From assembly GCF_927798115.1 (NCBI RefSeq), contig NZ_CAKMMG010000008.1, positions 186,001 through 250,000 on the forward strand: a stretch of DNA of 64,000 nucleotides. The letters run 5' to 3'. Numbering within the stretch: the stretch's first letter is position 1; each line of letters starts with the position of its first letter. The translations under genes and the position numbers were made by a program. The notes beneath the pieces were generated by a model. The model saw only the letters and a program-made list of their open reading frames with translations, was not told the origin of the DNA and searched no databases. Shown here in pieces: positions 1-13,057 of the stretch. This stretch comes from Paenibacillus auburnensis. Lineage in GTDB: Bacteria; Bacillota; Bacilli; Paenibacillales; Paenibacillaceae.

Positions 1-66
1 GCTGCTCATCCGGTTGAAGTTGTCGGCAGCCAGCTGCGTGAAATGATGCACTGGATTAATAAATAG
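1..66 (+). CDS. ilvC: Ketol-acid reductoisomerase, C-terminal end (partial)
   Basis: Only the last 21 codons and the TAG stop are present. The translated tail contains HPVEVVGSQLR and ends MMHWINK, which matches the C-terminus of class I ketol-acid reductoisomerases (IlvC), the NADPH-dependent second step of valine, leucine and isoleucine synthesis. leuA follows 111 bp downstream on the same strand, the usual ilv-leu order in Firmicutes. The identification rests on a short tail plus context, so it is good but not certain. Confidence 0.8.
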   Translation, partial: AAHPVEVVGSQLREMMHWINK

Positions 67-106
67 GCTCATATACTTAATTTAGTAAGATAAACAATAG
101 TGTAAT

Positions 107-146
107 CCTCAGATGCGGCCGTATTTTTTGCGGGCCGCATTTGAGG
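107..146 (+). terminator. Strong hairpin between ilvC and leuA
   Basis: Two 14-nt arms (107-120 and 133-146) pair along their whole length with one G-T wobble and a 12-nt loop. Only a short, interrupted T stretch follows, so it may be a weak or partial terminator, or an mRNA processing/stabilising element that sets leuA expression relative to the upstream ilv genes, rather than a full stop. Confidence 0.55.
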
Positions 147-177
147 GTTTTAGCACAATCTTCAGGAGGTGCTCAGC

Positions 178-1719
178 TTGCGGAAAATCTATGTGTTCGA
201 CACGACACTGCGTGACGGAGAGCAGTCTCCGGGTGTGAACCTGAATACGCGTGAGAAGGTGGAAATCGCCTACCAGTTAGAGAAGCTTGGAATTGACCGG
301 ATGGAAGCGGGTTTCCCCGCAGCATCACCGGGTGATTTGGCAGCGGTAAACGCGGTAGCCCGGGCGGTGAAGAATGTTACACTGATTGGATTGTCACGCT
401 CCAGAGAGTCTGATATTGACGCGGTAAGAGAAGCACTGCAGGGAGCACAAGACCCTTGTATTCATATTTTCCTGGCTACTTCACCGATTCACCGGCAGCA
501 TAAGCTTCGGATGGATAAAGCCCAGGTGCTCGAAACCGCGCAATCGGCAATCCGTTATGCAAAGAAATATTTCTCCAAGCTGGAATTTTCTTTGGAGGAT
601 GCAGGACGTACCGAGCGTGATTTCATGGCTGAGATGGTAGCCATGGCCGTTCGCGAAGGAGCAAATGTGGTAAACATTCCTGATACAGTGGGCTACCTGA
701 ATCCTTCAGAATATGGTGCGATTTTCAAATTCCTGAAGGACACGGTGCCGGATATTGAGAAGGTTCAGCTTAGTGCCCATTGTCATAATGACCTGGGCAT
801 GGCTACCGCCAATACCCTGGCTGCAATCCAGAATGGTGCGGATCAGATTGAGGGTACCATCAACGGCATCGGGGAGCGCGCCGGCAACACGGCGATTGAA
901 GAAGTGGCTCTGGCGCTGGAGACACGCAGCGAATTTTTCGGCGCCAAGACTTCGCTTGTACTGTCGGAGATCTCCCGTACCAGCCGTCTGGTCAGTAAGC
1001 TGACCGGGATGGCTGTGCCGGGCAACAAAGCTATTGTTGGAGCCAATGCCTTTGCGCATGAGTCAGGTATCCATCAGGATGGAATGCTTAAGGAGAAGAC
1101 AACCTACGAAATCATGACGCCGGAAACCATCGGGCTGAAAGAAAGCAAGCTGGTGCTGGGCAAGCATTCCGGCCGTCATGCTTTCCGCGATAAGCTCAGC
1201 GATCTGGGCTACGATGTGCCGGAAGAAGCATTGAACACCGCCTTTGCGAAGTTCAAGGATCTGGCAGATAAGAAGAAAGAGGTTTCCGATGAGGATATCC
1301 TGGCACTGCTGGAGGAAAAGCTTGGGGATACGCCGGAGATTTTCAGCCTGAAGACTATTTATGTAACTTACGGCAATGAAGCTGTTCCTACGGCAAAAGT
1401 TGTCATCAAAGGCCAGGAAGCCGAACCGATTGTCGCAACGGCAGAAGGCAACGGTTCTGTAGACGCAATTTATAATGCCATTGACCAGGCTACCGGCGAG
1501 GAAGTTACACTGGGTGACTATTCCATTAAGGCCGTCAGTAGAGGCAAGGACGCTCAGGGGGAAGTTCATGTTATGCTGTCGCAGGGTGAAGTTGCCGCAC
1601 AGGGACGCGGACTAAGTACTGATATTCTCGAGGCCAGTGCCCGAGCTTACCTTGATGCGCTCAACAAGCTCCTGGAGAAACGTAAGACATATACACGGCG
1701 TGATCATGCGCAGTTGTAA
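178..1719 (+). CDS. leuA: 2-isopropylmalate synthase
   Basis: Condenses acetyl-CoA with 2-ketoisovalerate, the committed step of leucine synthesis, in the cytoplasm. The N-terminal HMGL-type TIM barrel begins with FDTTLRDGEQSPG near residue 6 and carries the HCHNDLG metal-binding motif and the GERAGN segment; residues from about 370 to 513 form the allosteric leucine-sensing domain. I start it at TTG 178, which lies 7 nt after the AGGAGGT at 164-170; the upstream in-frame GTG at 169 overlaps that ribosome binding site. The 513-residue length is normal for the bacterial LeuA1 family. It follows ilvC and ends at a strong terminator; leuB lies 12.7 kb away and leuCD are not in the window, so the leucine genes are split. 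Confidence 0.96.
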   Translation: MRKIYVFDTTLRDGEQSPGVNLNTREKVEIAYQLEKLGIDRMEAGFPAASPGDLAAVNAVARAVKNVTLIGLSRSRESDIDAVREALQGAQDPCIHIFLATSPIHRQHKLRMDKAQVLETAQSAIRYAKKYFSKLEFSLEDAGRTERDFMAEMVAMAVREGANVVNIPDTVGYLNPSEYGAIFKFLKDTVPDIEKVQLSAHCHNDLGMATANTLAAIQNGADQIEGTINGIGERAGNTAIEEVALALETRSEFFGAKTSLVLSEISRTSRLVSKLTGMAVPGNKAIVGANAFAHESGIHQDGMLKEKTTYEIMTPETIGLKESKLVLGKHSGRHAFRDKLSDLGYDVPEEALNTAFAKFKDLADKKKEVSDEDILALLEEKLGDTPEIFSLKTIYVTYGNEAVPTAKVVIKGQEAEPIVATAEGNGSVDAIYNAIDQATGEEVTLGDYSIKAVSRGKDAQGEVHVMLSQGEVAAQGRGLSTDILEASARAYLDALNKLLEKRKTYTRRDHAQL

Positions 1720-1753
1720 ACCCGTATAATTTTATGCATAACTAAATTTAGTG

Positions 1754-1803
1754 AAGCCATCCCTTCAGAGGAGTCCCCTCTGCTGAAGGGATGGCTTTTT
1801 TTG
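1754..1803 (+). terminator. Rho-independent terminator after leuA
   Basis: A GC-rich hairpin with about 14 paired bases (arms near 1754-1768 and 1783-1797) is followed directly by a run of T. It ends the ilv-leuA transcript. The remaining 250 bp before the next gene is AT-rich; a TTGACT at 1933-1938 could be a -35 box but I see no convincing -10 partner. Confidence 0.9.
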
Positions 1804-2057
1804 TGCATCGTATTTGGAATTATTTATAAATTTGCGTATCTTCGCTATTGGTTCATCAAATGCTGTTCCCTGTCTTATCAGTGACTTTGGTTACCATGAA
1901 GAAAGTTAACTATTATAAAATCCCTCGAGACTTTGACTTTTTTGTGAAAAAAACAAGAAATCTAACCAATTATACATAGGCTGTTCAGAAATTGTTCATG
2001 CGCGAAGAGTACAGTTAAGCCTGACAGATTATTCGGAGAAAAAGGAGATAACCGGAA

Positions 2058-5858
<3,801 letters not shown>

Positions 5859-5887
5859 GTAGTAGTAATCGGCATTAGTGCCGGATT

Positions 5888-5926
5888 ACACCAAAGACAC
5901 CCGGAGCTTCCGGGTGTCTTTGGTGT
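5888..5926. terminator. Bidirectional hairpin between converging genes
   Basis: Two perfect 17-nt arms (5888-5904 and 5910-5926) with a 5-nt loop lie between the adhesin stop and the opposing response regulator stop; the last stem base overlaps that TAA. There is no T run on either side, so it is a strong stem rather than a textbook intrinsic terminator. Confidence 0.65.
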
Positions 5927-7056
5927 TATATGCTGAGATTAATATGCTTCCAGTTCTCGTACCAGTCTATGATATGGGACGGCAGCTCGATGTTCAGCTC
6001 ACGGTTCAGCAGATTGCACAGCGTATTATATTGCTGTTCTACCGCTATACGATCCCCCATGCTGTCATAGACCTTCATCAGGTCCAGATGGGCCTGCTCG
6101 AAATAAGGCTGGAGCAGAACGATGCGCTGATAGGTTGTAACAGCTGCAGGAAGCTTACCGCTGCTGACAAAAAATTCAGCCAGACCGGTAGCTCGTTGCA
6201 GCCAGATGGCACGCAGACGCTGACGCTCGCTTTCTGCCCATATGTAGCCATAATCCCCTAAATAATCGCCGGAATAGAAATCTAATAGCTGCACATGCGC
6301 TGTATAATTTTTTTCGTTAACTTCAGGCAGTGCAAGAATCCCCTTTTCCCATTCGACAGTATCAATCAGCAAGCCTCCCGTTTCGAGTACATAGCCTTCA
6401 TTTGCACTGTTGATCTGGAGCTCAATTCCCGCCTGCTTCAGGCATTGCCGCACTTGATAAATCGTAGTGTAGAGAAGGGTGGAGGCTTTTTTAACATCCA
6501 ATTCAGGCCATAGCCATTCAATCAGATAATCCTTGCTGATCAAGCGGTTCCGGTTATGGAGCAAATAGGCGAATACTTCCTGGGCCTTTAAGGTGCGCCA
6601 GCGGATGCTCTGTAACGGCTGGCCATCGAGCTCAAAGCGAATGGATTGCATACAGCGGAGCATCAGCTTGGAGGGGTTCCCCAGCGTTACTTGGGCTTTG
6701 GCTGATTCCAGGCGCTGCAACGTCTTTTGCAAACGGTCACGGCGCACAGGCTTCAGCACGTAATCTAGGGCATTCAGCTCAAAAGCGTCCACAGCATAAT
6801 CATTATAGGCGGTTACAAACACTATACTTGCCCCGGGACAAAGATTCTGCATAAGCTCGGCCGCCTGCATACCGTTAATTTCAGGCATTTCAATATCCAG
6901 AAAGATTACATCAGGGTCTAGGCTTGGTGCTGCACTTAGGGCTTCGCTCGGGTCTGTAAAAGCACCGGTAACCGTAACTGTGCCCAGTTCTTCCAGCATC
7001 AGCTGCAATTTCATAAGCGCCAGCCGTTCGTCATCGACTAGCAGGGCTTGAATCAT
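5926..7056 (-). CDS. Response regulator with SARP/BTAD-type output domain
   Basis: 376 residues. The receiver domain has the acidic pair DDE near residues 8-10, the phospho-acceptor Asp in FLDIEMPE (Asp54) and the conserved Lys in YVLKP. After about residue 130 there is an OmpR-like winged helix (SIRWRTLKAQEVFAYLLHN), then a helical bacterial transcriptional activator domain of the kind found in SARP regulators. I use ATG 7056, 11 nt after GAGGTGG; the longer frame begins at GTG 7071 inside that ribosome binding site. It follows the hybrid kinase (stop at 7073) and is almost certainly its partner. Such receiver-BTAD regulators are common in Paenibacillus, but I cannot name the targets. Confidence 0.88.
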   Translation of the reverse strand: MIQALLVDDERLALMKLQLMLEELGTVTVTGAFTDPSEALSAAPSLDPDVIFLDIEMPEINGMQAAELMQNLCPGASIVFVTAYNDYAVDAFELNALDYVLKPVRRDRLQKTLQRLESAKAQVTLGNPSKLMLRCMQSIRFELDGQPLQSIRWRTLKAQEVFAYLLHNRNRLISKDYLIEWLWPELDVKKASTLLYTTIYQVRQCLKQAGIELQINSANEGYVLETGGLLIDTVEWEKGILALPEVNEKNYTAHVQLLDFYSGDYLGDYGYIWAESERQRLRAIWLQRATGLAEFFVSSGKLPAAVTTYQRIVLLQPYFEQAHLDLMKVYDSMGDRIAVEQQYNTLCNLLNRELNIELPSHIIDWYENWKHINLSI

Positions 7057-7072
7057 AACTGATTCCACCACC

Positions 7073-10000
7073 TCAATAAATATTCTTTGCTCCCGGAGAA
7101 GCCTGCGACTTGCTGAATGGAATAATGAAGCTGATTATAGTCCCTTTAAGAACTGTGCTTTCGATAGTTAGTCCACGGCCATACATTCGCATCAGCCGTT
7201 TATGAGTGTTCTGCAGTCCGATCCCCCGCCCGGGTTCCAGTGGTCCGGTTAGCAATTGGGACAGAACCTCTGCACGGATGCCAATGCCATTGTCGGCAAT
7301 GGTGACTTTATAACCCTCGCTGTGCTTCCTGACGGAGATTTCTACCCGGCCGCCTTTGGCGCGGTTCAAAATTCCGTGTCTGACCGCATTCTCAACAAGA
7401 GGCTGAATCGTTAGCGGAGGAAGCAGGAAATGCAGATCCGGCTCGATAGACCAGGTGGTTTCCAGACGGTCATCAAAACGTTCCTTTTCGATATACAGAT
7501 ATGCCCTAACCAGCTCCAGCTCACGTTCTAACGGCACTAGAGGCTCAGCATTAAGGAAATTAAAGCTTAACCGCAAGTAGGAGCTAAAGGCATCAATTAA
7601 ATCACTCATTCTTTCTGAATCAAAGGAGGCCAGCGCGGAAATGGAATTTAAGGTGTTGAATAGAAAATGCGGCTGAATTTGTGCCTGCAGATAAGCGGCC
7701 TCCACTCGGAGCTGACGGGAGACGGATTGTTTCAAATCGGTTAAAAAACGAACCCGCATCTGCAATTCCATCGCATTTACCGGCTTGCTTACATAGTCAT
7801 TGGCCCCGGAGACGAACCCGGTATAGATATCCTGCGGCTGGTTGCGGGCCGTAAGAAGCAGAACCGGAAGTTCTGTGACCGAGTAACGTTCACGGATCCG
7901 CCGGGTAAGCTCATACCCGGACATACCCGGCATCATTACGTCGGAGATGACCAGATCCCATGATTCATCATCCAGCAGCAGCAATGCTCCATGCCCACTG
8001 GTAACGGTCATAATTTCGTAATCATCGGCGAGAAGAGCAGTGAGTATCTTTAGATTAACCGGATCATCATCCACCGCGAGAACTCTGGACTTGGACTGTG
8101 AATCAGAATCAACTATGTTATGATCCTGAACCAGCGCATAAGGGACCAGCGGTGCTTCTCCAGATTCGTGCAGGATGACATCGTTTTTAAGAACGCTCTC
8201 TTGCGGCTCACCGGCCAACTGGAGAGTAAATGTGAAGACAGAGCCTTCTTGTGGGCTTGAGACTACACTTAAGCTTCCGCCGTGCAGCTGAACCAGCTCT
8301 TTGCAGATGCTGAGTCCAAGACCGATACCGCCCCCCATGGCAGTCATACTGGAATCACCCTGCTCATAAGGCTCAAACACTCTTCGCTGTGTTTCCTGAT
8401 CCATACCGATGCCAGTGTCCATGATATGAATACGGGCCGTTTGCTGGTGAATATCCGCATACACACTGACAGTGCCCTTCTCTGTATATTTAACGGCATT
8501 TTGCAAAAGATTGAACAGAATTTGGATAACTCTTTTCTCATCTCCTATTACATTCGGAAAGTTGTCTGGAATATCCATCTTTAGCTCGAGGGGTTTATCC
8601 CCAGTCATAAAGCGCAGCATGTCCATCACTCCGGAAGCCGCAGATTGAATACGGAGGCTTTCCAGCTTCAATTGGATATTGTGCTCGCGAAGCTGTGACA
8701 GATCCAGCAGATCGTTGAGCAGGAGGGACATGCGGCGGCCGACGGTAATAAGCAGTCTAAGATCCTCGGCATTCTGCTCGTGCAGCGTGCTCTTTTCGCT
8801 GGACAGTACCGCTTCGGCAATATTTATAATGCCGTGAAGCGGATTTTGCAGCTCATGTGAGGTATTGGCCAGAAAGTCATCCTTTTGCTTGATTGACCGC
8901 TGTAGGCTTACGGCCAGCTTGGCTGTCTGCTCCGCATTCCAGAAGAAGCGGCGGAACCAGAAAGTGGCAAAGGCTAAAAAGGCAAAAATCAGATCAAAGG
9001 GATAGAAGCTGAGCCCAAGTGTGCTATTGTTCTTGATAGATCCCCATATGGTGCTGCTGATGATACTGGTTATAGCCAGCAGCAGAAAGATCGTCCCTTC
9101 CTCATTTCGTATGAAGGACTTGTAGATGATGATAAAAATACCCACAGCCAAAGACAGTAGCAGATGTCCGTATTGATGGCTCAGTACCGAAAAGAGAGTA
9201 CTGCTGCTGGGAACGGAAATCAGCAAACCTCCAAATAATAAGGTAATAATGGCCAATATCCGCATCCACTTAAAGCGCTCATTCGGAAACAACAGCTGTT
9301 TGGCAAGAAGCAGCATGAAAAAAAACGTTCCCAAAAAAGCCAGCCGCAAGAGTTTGAGCGACCAGCCGTTGCTGATTGGCAGCCAGAGCATTAACAATCT
9401 GTCGTCATCCGACAAAATGCTGAATGTGGCAAAGACCACCATCAGCGTGAAATACAGTAATACCTTATGACGCGGGATGATTAGGTATAGAATGACGGCA
9501 TAAGCGGCATGAAGCAGCAGCACGATGCAGACGGCAAGCTCCATTCCGATGGTAAGCAAGCGCTCCTTATGTATGGTCTGACTATTTCCGAACAAAACCG
9601 GCCGCAGAATCCCACCTGAGTCGGTGTCAAAGTCGGCCACCTGCAGTACCAGTTCAGTTTCACCTTCGACAGCGTTGAAATATACTGGATAAGGGACAGC
9701 CCGGGCGGTGTATTCTTGCGCTGTTTCAGCAGGGATGCCTGAGTGACCTTCTATTTTGCCGTTTACATAAAGGGCTGAGGAAGAATTTATTTTGGGAAGA
9801 ATGATTCCAATCCGCTGATCCGGCTGCTTCGTCAGAATTCGTAGACGATAGGATGCATACCTGTAAGTTTCCTGTTCCTGCTTCATCGCTCCTTTCCAGC
9901 TGCCCGGGACTTGAATATAGCTCGGATTCGTCCCCGGAGAGGGGGCAGAACGGGCACGGCTGCCGGAAGGAAGCAGCTTACCGGGATAGATTTCCCACTC

Positions 10001-10174
10001 GCCTCTCAGACTGTAAATTTTGTCGTCTGAAAACGGGGTATCACGCAAATCAAGAACACCTTGAACGGCCTTAAGGGGAAGCGGGAGCGGATGAATGCTG
10101 ATCCACAAAAAGCGCAGACCTGTAATTCCCATTAGAAAAAGTACGATTACCGCAATAAGTTTTTTCTTTGTCAT
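7073..10174 (-). CDS. Hybrid sensor kinase with two kinase cores and a receiver
   Basis: 1033 residues. An N-terminal membrane helix, an extracytoplasmic sugar-binding-like DISM region (about 35-205) and a seven-helix 7TMR-DISM membrane block (about 210-405) form the sensor. The cytoplasmic part has HisKA (SHELQNP, His440), an HATPase domain, a receiver (Asp745 in ISDVMMPG), and then a second LytS-type kinase core (QPHFLFN, His836, with the downstream LVENAVRHG N-box) and a second HATPase near the C-terminus. It therefore carries two possible phospho-donor histidines on either side of an internal receiver. Operon with the response regulator. The start ATG has no clear ribosome binding site. 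The signal is unknown; DISM sensors often detect carbohydrates or envelope ligands. Confidence 0.9.
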   Translation of the reverse strand: MTKKKLIAVIVLFLMGITGLRFLWISIHPLPLPLKAVQGVLDLRDTPFSDDKIYSLRGEWEIYPGKLLPSGSRARSAPSPGTNPSYIQVPGSWKGAMKQEQETYRYASYRLRILTKQPDQRIGIILPKINSSSALYVNGKIEGHSGIPAETAQEYTARAVPYPVYFNAVEGETELVLQVADFDTDSGGILRPVLFGNSQTIHKERLLTIGMELAVCIVLLLHAAYAVILYLIIPRHKVLLYFTLMVVFATFSILSDDDRLLMLWLPISNGWSLKLLRLAFLGTFFFMLLLAKQLLFPNERFKWMRILAIITLLFGGLLISVPSSSTLFSVLSHQYGHLLLSLAVGIFIIIYKSFIRNEEGTIFLLLAITSIISSTIWGSIKNNSTLGLSFYPFDLIFAFLAFATFWFRRFFWNAEQTAKLAVSLQRSIKQKDDFLANTSHELQNPLHGIINIAEAVLSSEKSTLHEQNAEDLRLLITVGRRMSLLLNDLLDLSQLREHNIQLKLESLRIQSAASGVMDMLRFMTGDKPLELKMDIPDNFPNVIGDEKRVIQILFNLLQNAVKYTEKGTVSVYADIHQQTARIHIMDTGIGMDQETQRRVFEPYEQGDSSMTAMGGGIGLGLSICKELVQLHGGSLSVVSSPQEGSVFTFTLQLAGEPQESVLKNDVILHESGEAPLVPYALVQDHNIVDSDSQSKSRVLAVDDDPVNLKILTALLADDYEIMTVTSGHGALLLLDDESWDLVISDVMMPGMSGYELTRRIRERYSVTELPVLLLTARNQPQDIYTGFVSGANDYVSKPVNAMELQMRVRFLTDLKQSVSRQLRVEAAYLQAQIQPHFLFNTLNSISALASFDSERMSDLIDAFSSYLRLSFNFLNAEPLVPLERELELVRAYLYIEKERFDDRLETTWSIEPDLHFLLPPLTIQPLVENAVRHGILNRAKGGRVEISVRKHSEGYKVTIADNGIGIRAEVLSQLLTGPLEPGRGIGLQNTHKRLMRMYGRGLTIESTVLKGTIISFIIPFSKSQASPGAKNIY

Positions 10175-10347
10175 AGTGTTAATTTAGTTCGACAAACTCA
10201 GGGAGCATCCCTTCTACAACCGTATATTCTTGATGTAGGATAGAGAATAGAGGGTTTGAAATTACCTGGAACAAAAAAATATGAATTAATTGCAGGGGGA
10301 TATGAATCACCGGCGTCTAACGTTATGAAGAAGGAGGGGAGAACTAC

Positions 10348-10890
10348 TTGGAAGAGGCAGAATGGATTTCAGCTGCGCTTAGCGGCCAAAGCCAAGCCTT
10401 TGGGCATTTGGTAACCCGTTATCAGGGCATGGTATACAGAGTATGCATCAAAATTACGGGAGAAGCCGAGTCGGCCAAGGATATGGCCCAGGAAGTCTTC
10501 ATAAAAGCCTACAAGGCGCTCCCCTCCTTCAGGGGACAATCCTCATTCTCCACCTGGCTGTACCGGATTGCTTACAGGACCTGTCTGGACTGGAAACGGG
10601 CGAATGACAGAGAGTGGCGGCACCGCAGTACAGCAGATTATACGGAAAATGACTGGGTCACCTCACAGACACCGGAGCATGTTGCGCTCCGCAAGGAAGC
10701 CTCGGAGGAGCTGGACCAGAATTTAAACAGTCTCACAGAACCGTACCGGTCGGTCGTGCAGCTGTATTATTTTCAGCGTCACTCCTATCAGGAGATCGCC
10801 GAGCAGAAAGGTGTCTCGGTCAAAACAGTTGAATCACAGCTCTATAGAGCCAGACAGATGATGCGCAAAAGCGGGGAGGAATGGCGATGA
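10348..10890 (+). CDS. ECF-type RNA polymerase sigma factor
   Basis: 180 residues, with region 2 at about 10-80 (VTRYQGMVYRVC, then DMAQEVFIKAYKAL) and region 4 at about 125-175 (YRSVVQLYYFQRHSYQEIAEQKGVS in two parts, ending in the recognition helix around VKTVESQLYRAR). This is the minimal sigma-2/sigma-4 layout of extracytoplasmic function sigma factors. Start is TTG 10348, 8 nt after AAGGAGGGG. It overlaps the next gene (ATGA), which encodes a zinc-binding anti-sigma factor, so the pair is a standard sigma/anti-sigma switch. SigW-like by overall appearance; I could not identify an autoregulatory ECF promoter in the 170 bp upstream. Confidence 0.93.
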   Translation: MEEAEWISAALSGQSQAFGHLVTRYQGMVYRVCIKITGEAESAKDMAQEVFIKAYKALPSFRGQSSFSTWLYRIAYRTCLDWKRANDREWRHRSTADYTENDWVTSQTPEHVALRKEASEELDQNLNSLTEPYRSVVQLYYFQRHSYQEIAEQKGVSVKTVESQLYRARQMMRKSGEEWR

Positions 10891-11330
10891 ATTGTGCTAC
10901 AGTCAAAGAATGGATGCCACATTATATCGAAGGCATGCTGTCTCCAGAAGTGGAGCTGAATATCCGCCTGCACATTGAAGCTTGTCCCGACTGCTCATCA
11001 TGGCTGGAGGAAGCTAGAGGGCTTGCTGCACTTTGGAGCGATATGGAACATGGAGTAGACACACTGGAACCTCTGGATTTTCCTGATCTTACCGGAGATG
11101 TGATGGCACATATTGAAAAGCTTGAAACGGGACGCCGGGAACGCGCCACAAAAGCGACCATGGCCAGACGCCGTACTGCACCGGGAACCTCGTGGATGCA
11201 TTATGGAGTTGCTGTGGGCTTGACCTTCCTGCTGCTGCAGTTTGGTGTTTTTGAAAATTTGGCCTATGGAATCAACGAGATCAACGGACAGATGTCCACT
11301 TCGGTGACGGCGTGGTTTAATCCCAAGTGA
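10887..11330 (+). CDS. Membrane-anchored zinc-finger anti-sigma factor
   Basis: 147 residues. The N-terminus has the zinc-associated anti-sigma motif H-x3-C-x2-C (His29, Cys33, Cys36) with an additional Cys3, followed by a linker and one hydrophobic segment at about 108-126 that would place the C-terminus outside the cell. It should hold the sigma factor at the membrane until an envelope signal triggers release or proteolysis. ATG 10887 overlaps the sigma stop codon as ATGA and sits 6 nt after GGGGAGGA; an in-frame ATG at 10881 has no room for a ribosome binding site. Confidence 0.9.
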   Translation: MNCATVKEWMPHYIEGMLSPEVELNIRLHIEACPDCSSWLEEARGLAALWSDMEHGVDTLEPLDFPDLTGDVMAHIEKLETGRRERATKATMARRRTAPGTSWMHYGVAVGLTFLLLQFGVFENLAYGINEINGQMSTSVTAWFNPK

Positions 11331-11437
11331 GCTATAAATAGTAATACTTACAAAACTTGGTGAATGCTTCCGAAGCCAGTTTTGTACGAAGCGTAGTCAC
11401 AGAAGGAATGCTCACAAAACTTTTAGGAGGATATAGG

Positions 11438-11938
11438 ATGATTAAGAAAAAACGCTGGCTTACCTTTTTCCTGGCACTGGTTCCGGGACTTGGGCATTTA
11501 TATTTGGGGTTCAAAAAGCTGGGTCTGCAATACATGATCGGAGCCTCGATGTGTATTATGTTCATCCCGTCCATGCCAATGGTATTCCCGTTCGCACTGG
11601 CTGCCCTATGGTTCTACCAGCTGTTTGATGCGCTGCAGAAGGCGGCCTGGATGAAGTTGGCGGCTGCCGAGCATGAACGGATGATGTTCCACCCCGACAG
11701 CTTCGGAGCTCCTTGGAGTATGGGAATGCCTCCTCATATACCAGATTATCCGCATGATGATGTGAATCCGGTTTGGGTAGGCATCGGCTGTGTAGCTGCA
11801 GGCTGCATGCTGCTGCTGATTACAGCGTTTCCGTGGCTCTGGCGCATCCTCTCCGATATGAATATCGGGTCGATCCTGCTGTCACTGGCTCTGATCGGAT
11901 ACGGCTTTAGAATGCTCAAAAATAACTCAAAAGTATAG
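11438..11938 (+). CDS. TM2-like multi-spanning membrane protein
   Basis: 166 residues, starting at ATG 11438, 7 nt after TAGGAGG. The opening KKKRWLTFFLALVPGLGHLY and LGFKKLGLQY resemble the TM2-domain signature (P-G-hydrophobic-G-x-x-YLG). Two hydrophobic pairs at about 8-60 and 115-160 flank a His/Pro/Asp-rich middle segment (MPPHIPDYPHDD). It lies between the anti-sigma factor and a LiaF-like protein and is probably part of the same envelope-stress operon. The function is unknown. Confidence 0.75.
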   Translation: MIKKKRWLTFFLALVPGLGHLYLGFKKLGLQYMIGASMCIMFIPSMPMVFPFALAALWFYQLFDALQKAAWMKLAAAEHERMMFHPDSFGAPWSMGMPPHIPDYPHDDVNPVWVGIGCVAAGCMLLLITAFPWLWRILSDMNIGSILLSLALIGYGFRMLKNNSKV

Positions 11939-11958
11939 AGAAATGGGGATTAAAAGCC

Positions 11959-13050
11959 ATGGGGAGATGGAAAATCGGTAGCTTTACTGCCGCACTAGGC
12001 TGCATCGCAGTAGGAGTAATCATAGTTCTGGCCCAGATTGATGTGGTTTCATACGACACTTTGGGTTATCTGTGGCCGGCACTGCTTATTCTGTTCGGTA
12101 TGGAGATGCTGATCCGGCTGTTCTTCCGTTCGGATGTGAAGACCCGTGTCAGCGGATGGGCCATTGTCCTGATTATCGTCCTGGTGGCTGCAAGCGGGGG
12201 ACAGACCGTACTGGCCGGGGGAACACTGGGCGGAATCTTTGGCAAAACACAATTGACGCCGCTTAGCGGAACCGTGGAAGTGAAGCCGGAGATTAAACAG
12301 GTAAAGATTGATTTGCCAAGCGGAAAAGTGAAGATACAGGGAGTAGAAGGAGCTACCCTCAATTACGAGGGCAAGCTCGAATTGCCGGGCAGCTCGGAAA
12401 GCGAAGCGGCAAGTGCGATGGAGAAGAAATGGAAGGTGTCAACGGAAGGTGACACGCTGATTCTGAAGCTGGACCTGGAAACGAATTGGCTATCCGGTAT
12501 TCATTTTGGGATCTATACCAAAGAGCCGTACTTGAACGTCAGTCTTCCGCAGAATCTGGCCTTGGAAGTTGAGACTAGCGACGGATCCATTGAAGCGGTC
12601 AGCCTGCAGGCAGGGCTCGAAGTGGACACCAGCAACGGGACTCTCGATATCCATGATATCAACGGAGGAGTCGATGCTCATACCAGCAATGGGACCATTA
12701 GCGTGCAGAATGTGCAGGGGGAAACCAAGCTTGTAAGCTCGAATGGCGCAATAACACTTACTAATATTGATGGTTCATTATCAGCGAAGAGCAGCAACGG
12801 CAAGATCAGTATTAATTCTGCTGTTACTGGCGACTGGGATTTCTCCTCGAGTAACGGTAAAGTAACGGTTAATCTGCCGGCAGCAACGGATGCCAAAATT
12901 AAGGCGGATACGAGCAACGGATCGCTAAAGGGCAACGTTAATTGGGAACGCGATGGAGATAATAATGGAACAGCGGTGTTAGGAAAAGGAACTCATCAGG
13001 TATCCTTATCTACCAGCAATGGCTCAATAACAGTCGATACAGCCGAATAA
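11959..13050 (+). CDS. LiaF/LiaG-like membrane protein with DUF4097 beta-strand repeats
   Basis: 363 residues. Residues of about 5-85 contain three to four short hydrophobic helices of the LiaI/LiaF transmembrane type (LWPALLILFGMEML). Residues of about 110-363 are an extracytoplasmic DUF4097 region made of repeated SSNG/TSNG turns spaced about 18-22 residues apart, predicting a stacked beta solenoid. In LiaFSR systems a related protein senses antibiotic damage to the membrane and restrains a kinase. Here the partner is an ECF sigma factor, so the protein may be an effector or sensor of that regulon. Last gene of the operon, closed by a terminator. Confidence 0.8.
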   Translation: MGRWKIGSFTAALGCIAVGVIIVLAQIDVVSYDTLGYLWPALLILFGMEMLIRLFFRSDVKTRVSGWAIVLIIVLVAASGGQTVLAGGTLGGIFGKTQLTPLSGTVEVKPEIKQVKIDLPSGKVKIQGVEGATLNYEGKLELPGSSESEAASAMEKKWKVSTEGDTLILKLDLETNWLSGIHFGIYTKEPYLNVSLPQNLALEVETSDGSIEAVSLQAGLEVDTSNGTLDIHDINGGVDAHTSNGTISVQNVQGETKLVSSNGAITLTNIDGSLSAKSSNGKISINSAVTGDWDFSSSNGKVTVNLPAATDAKIKADTSNGSLKGNVNWERDGDNNGTAVLGKGTHQVSLSTSNGSITVDTAE

Positions 13051-13057
13051 TAAAAAG

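Noticed and set aside
67..177. T-box riboswitch before leuA
   Set aside because: The gap holds a strong hairpin but no specifier-loop/T-box motif (TGGNACCGCG); a T-box of the ilv-leu operon would be upstream of the window.
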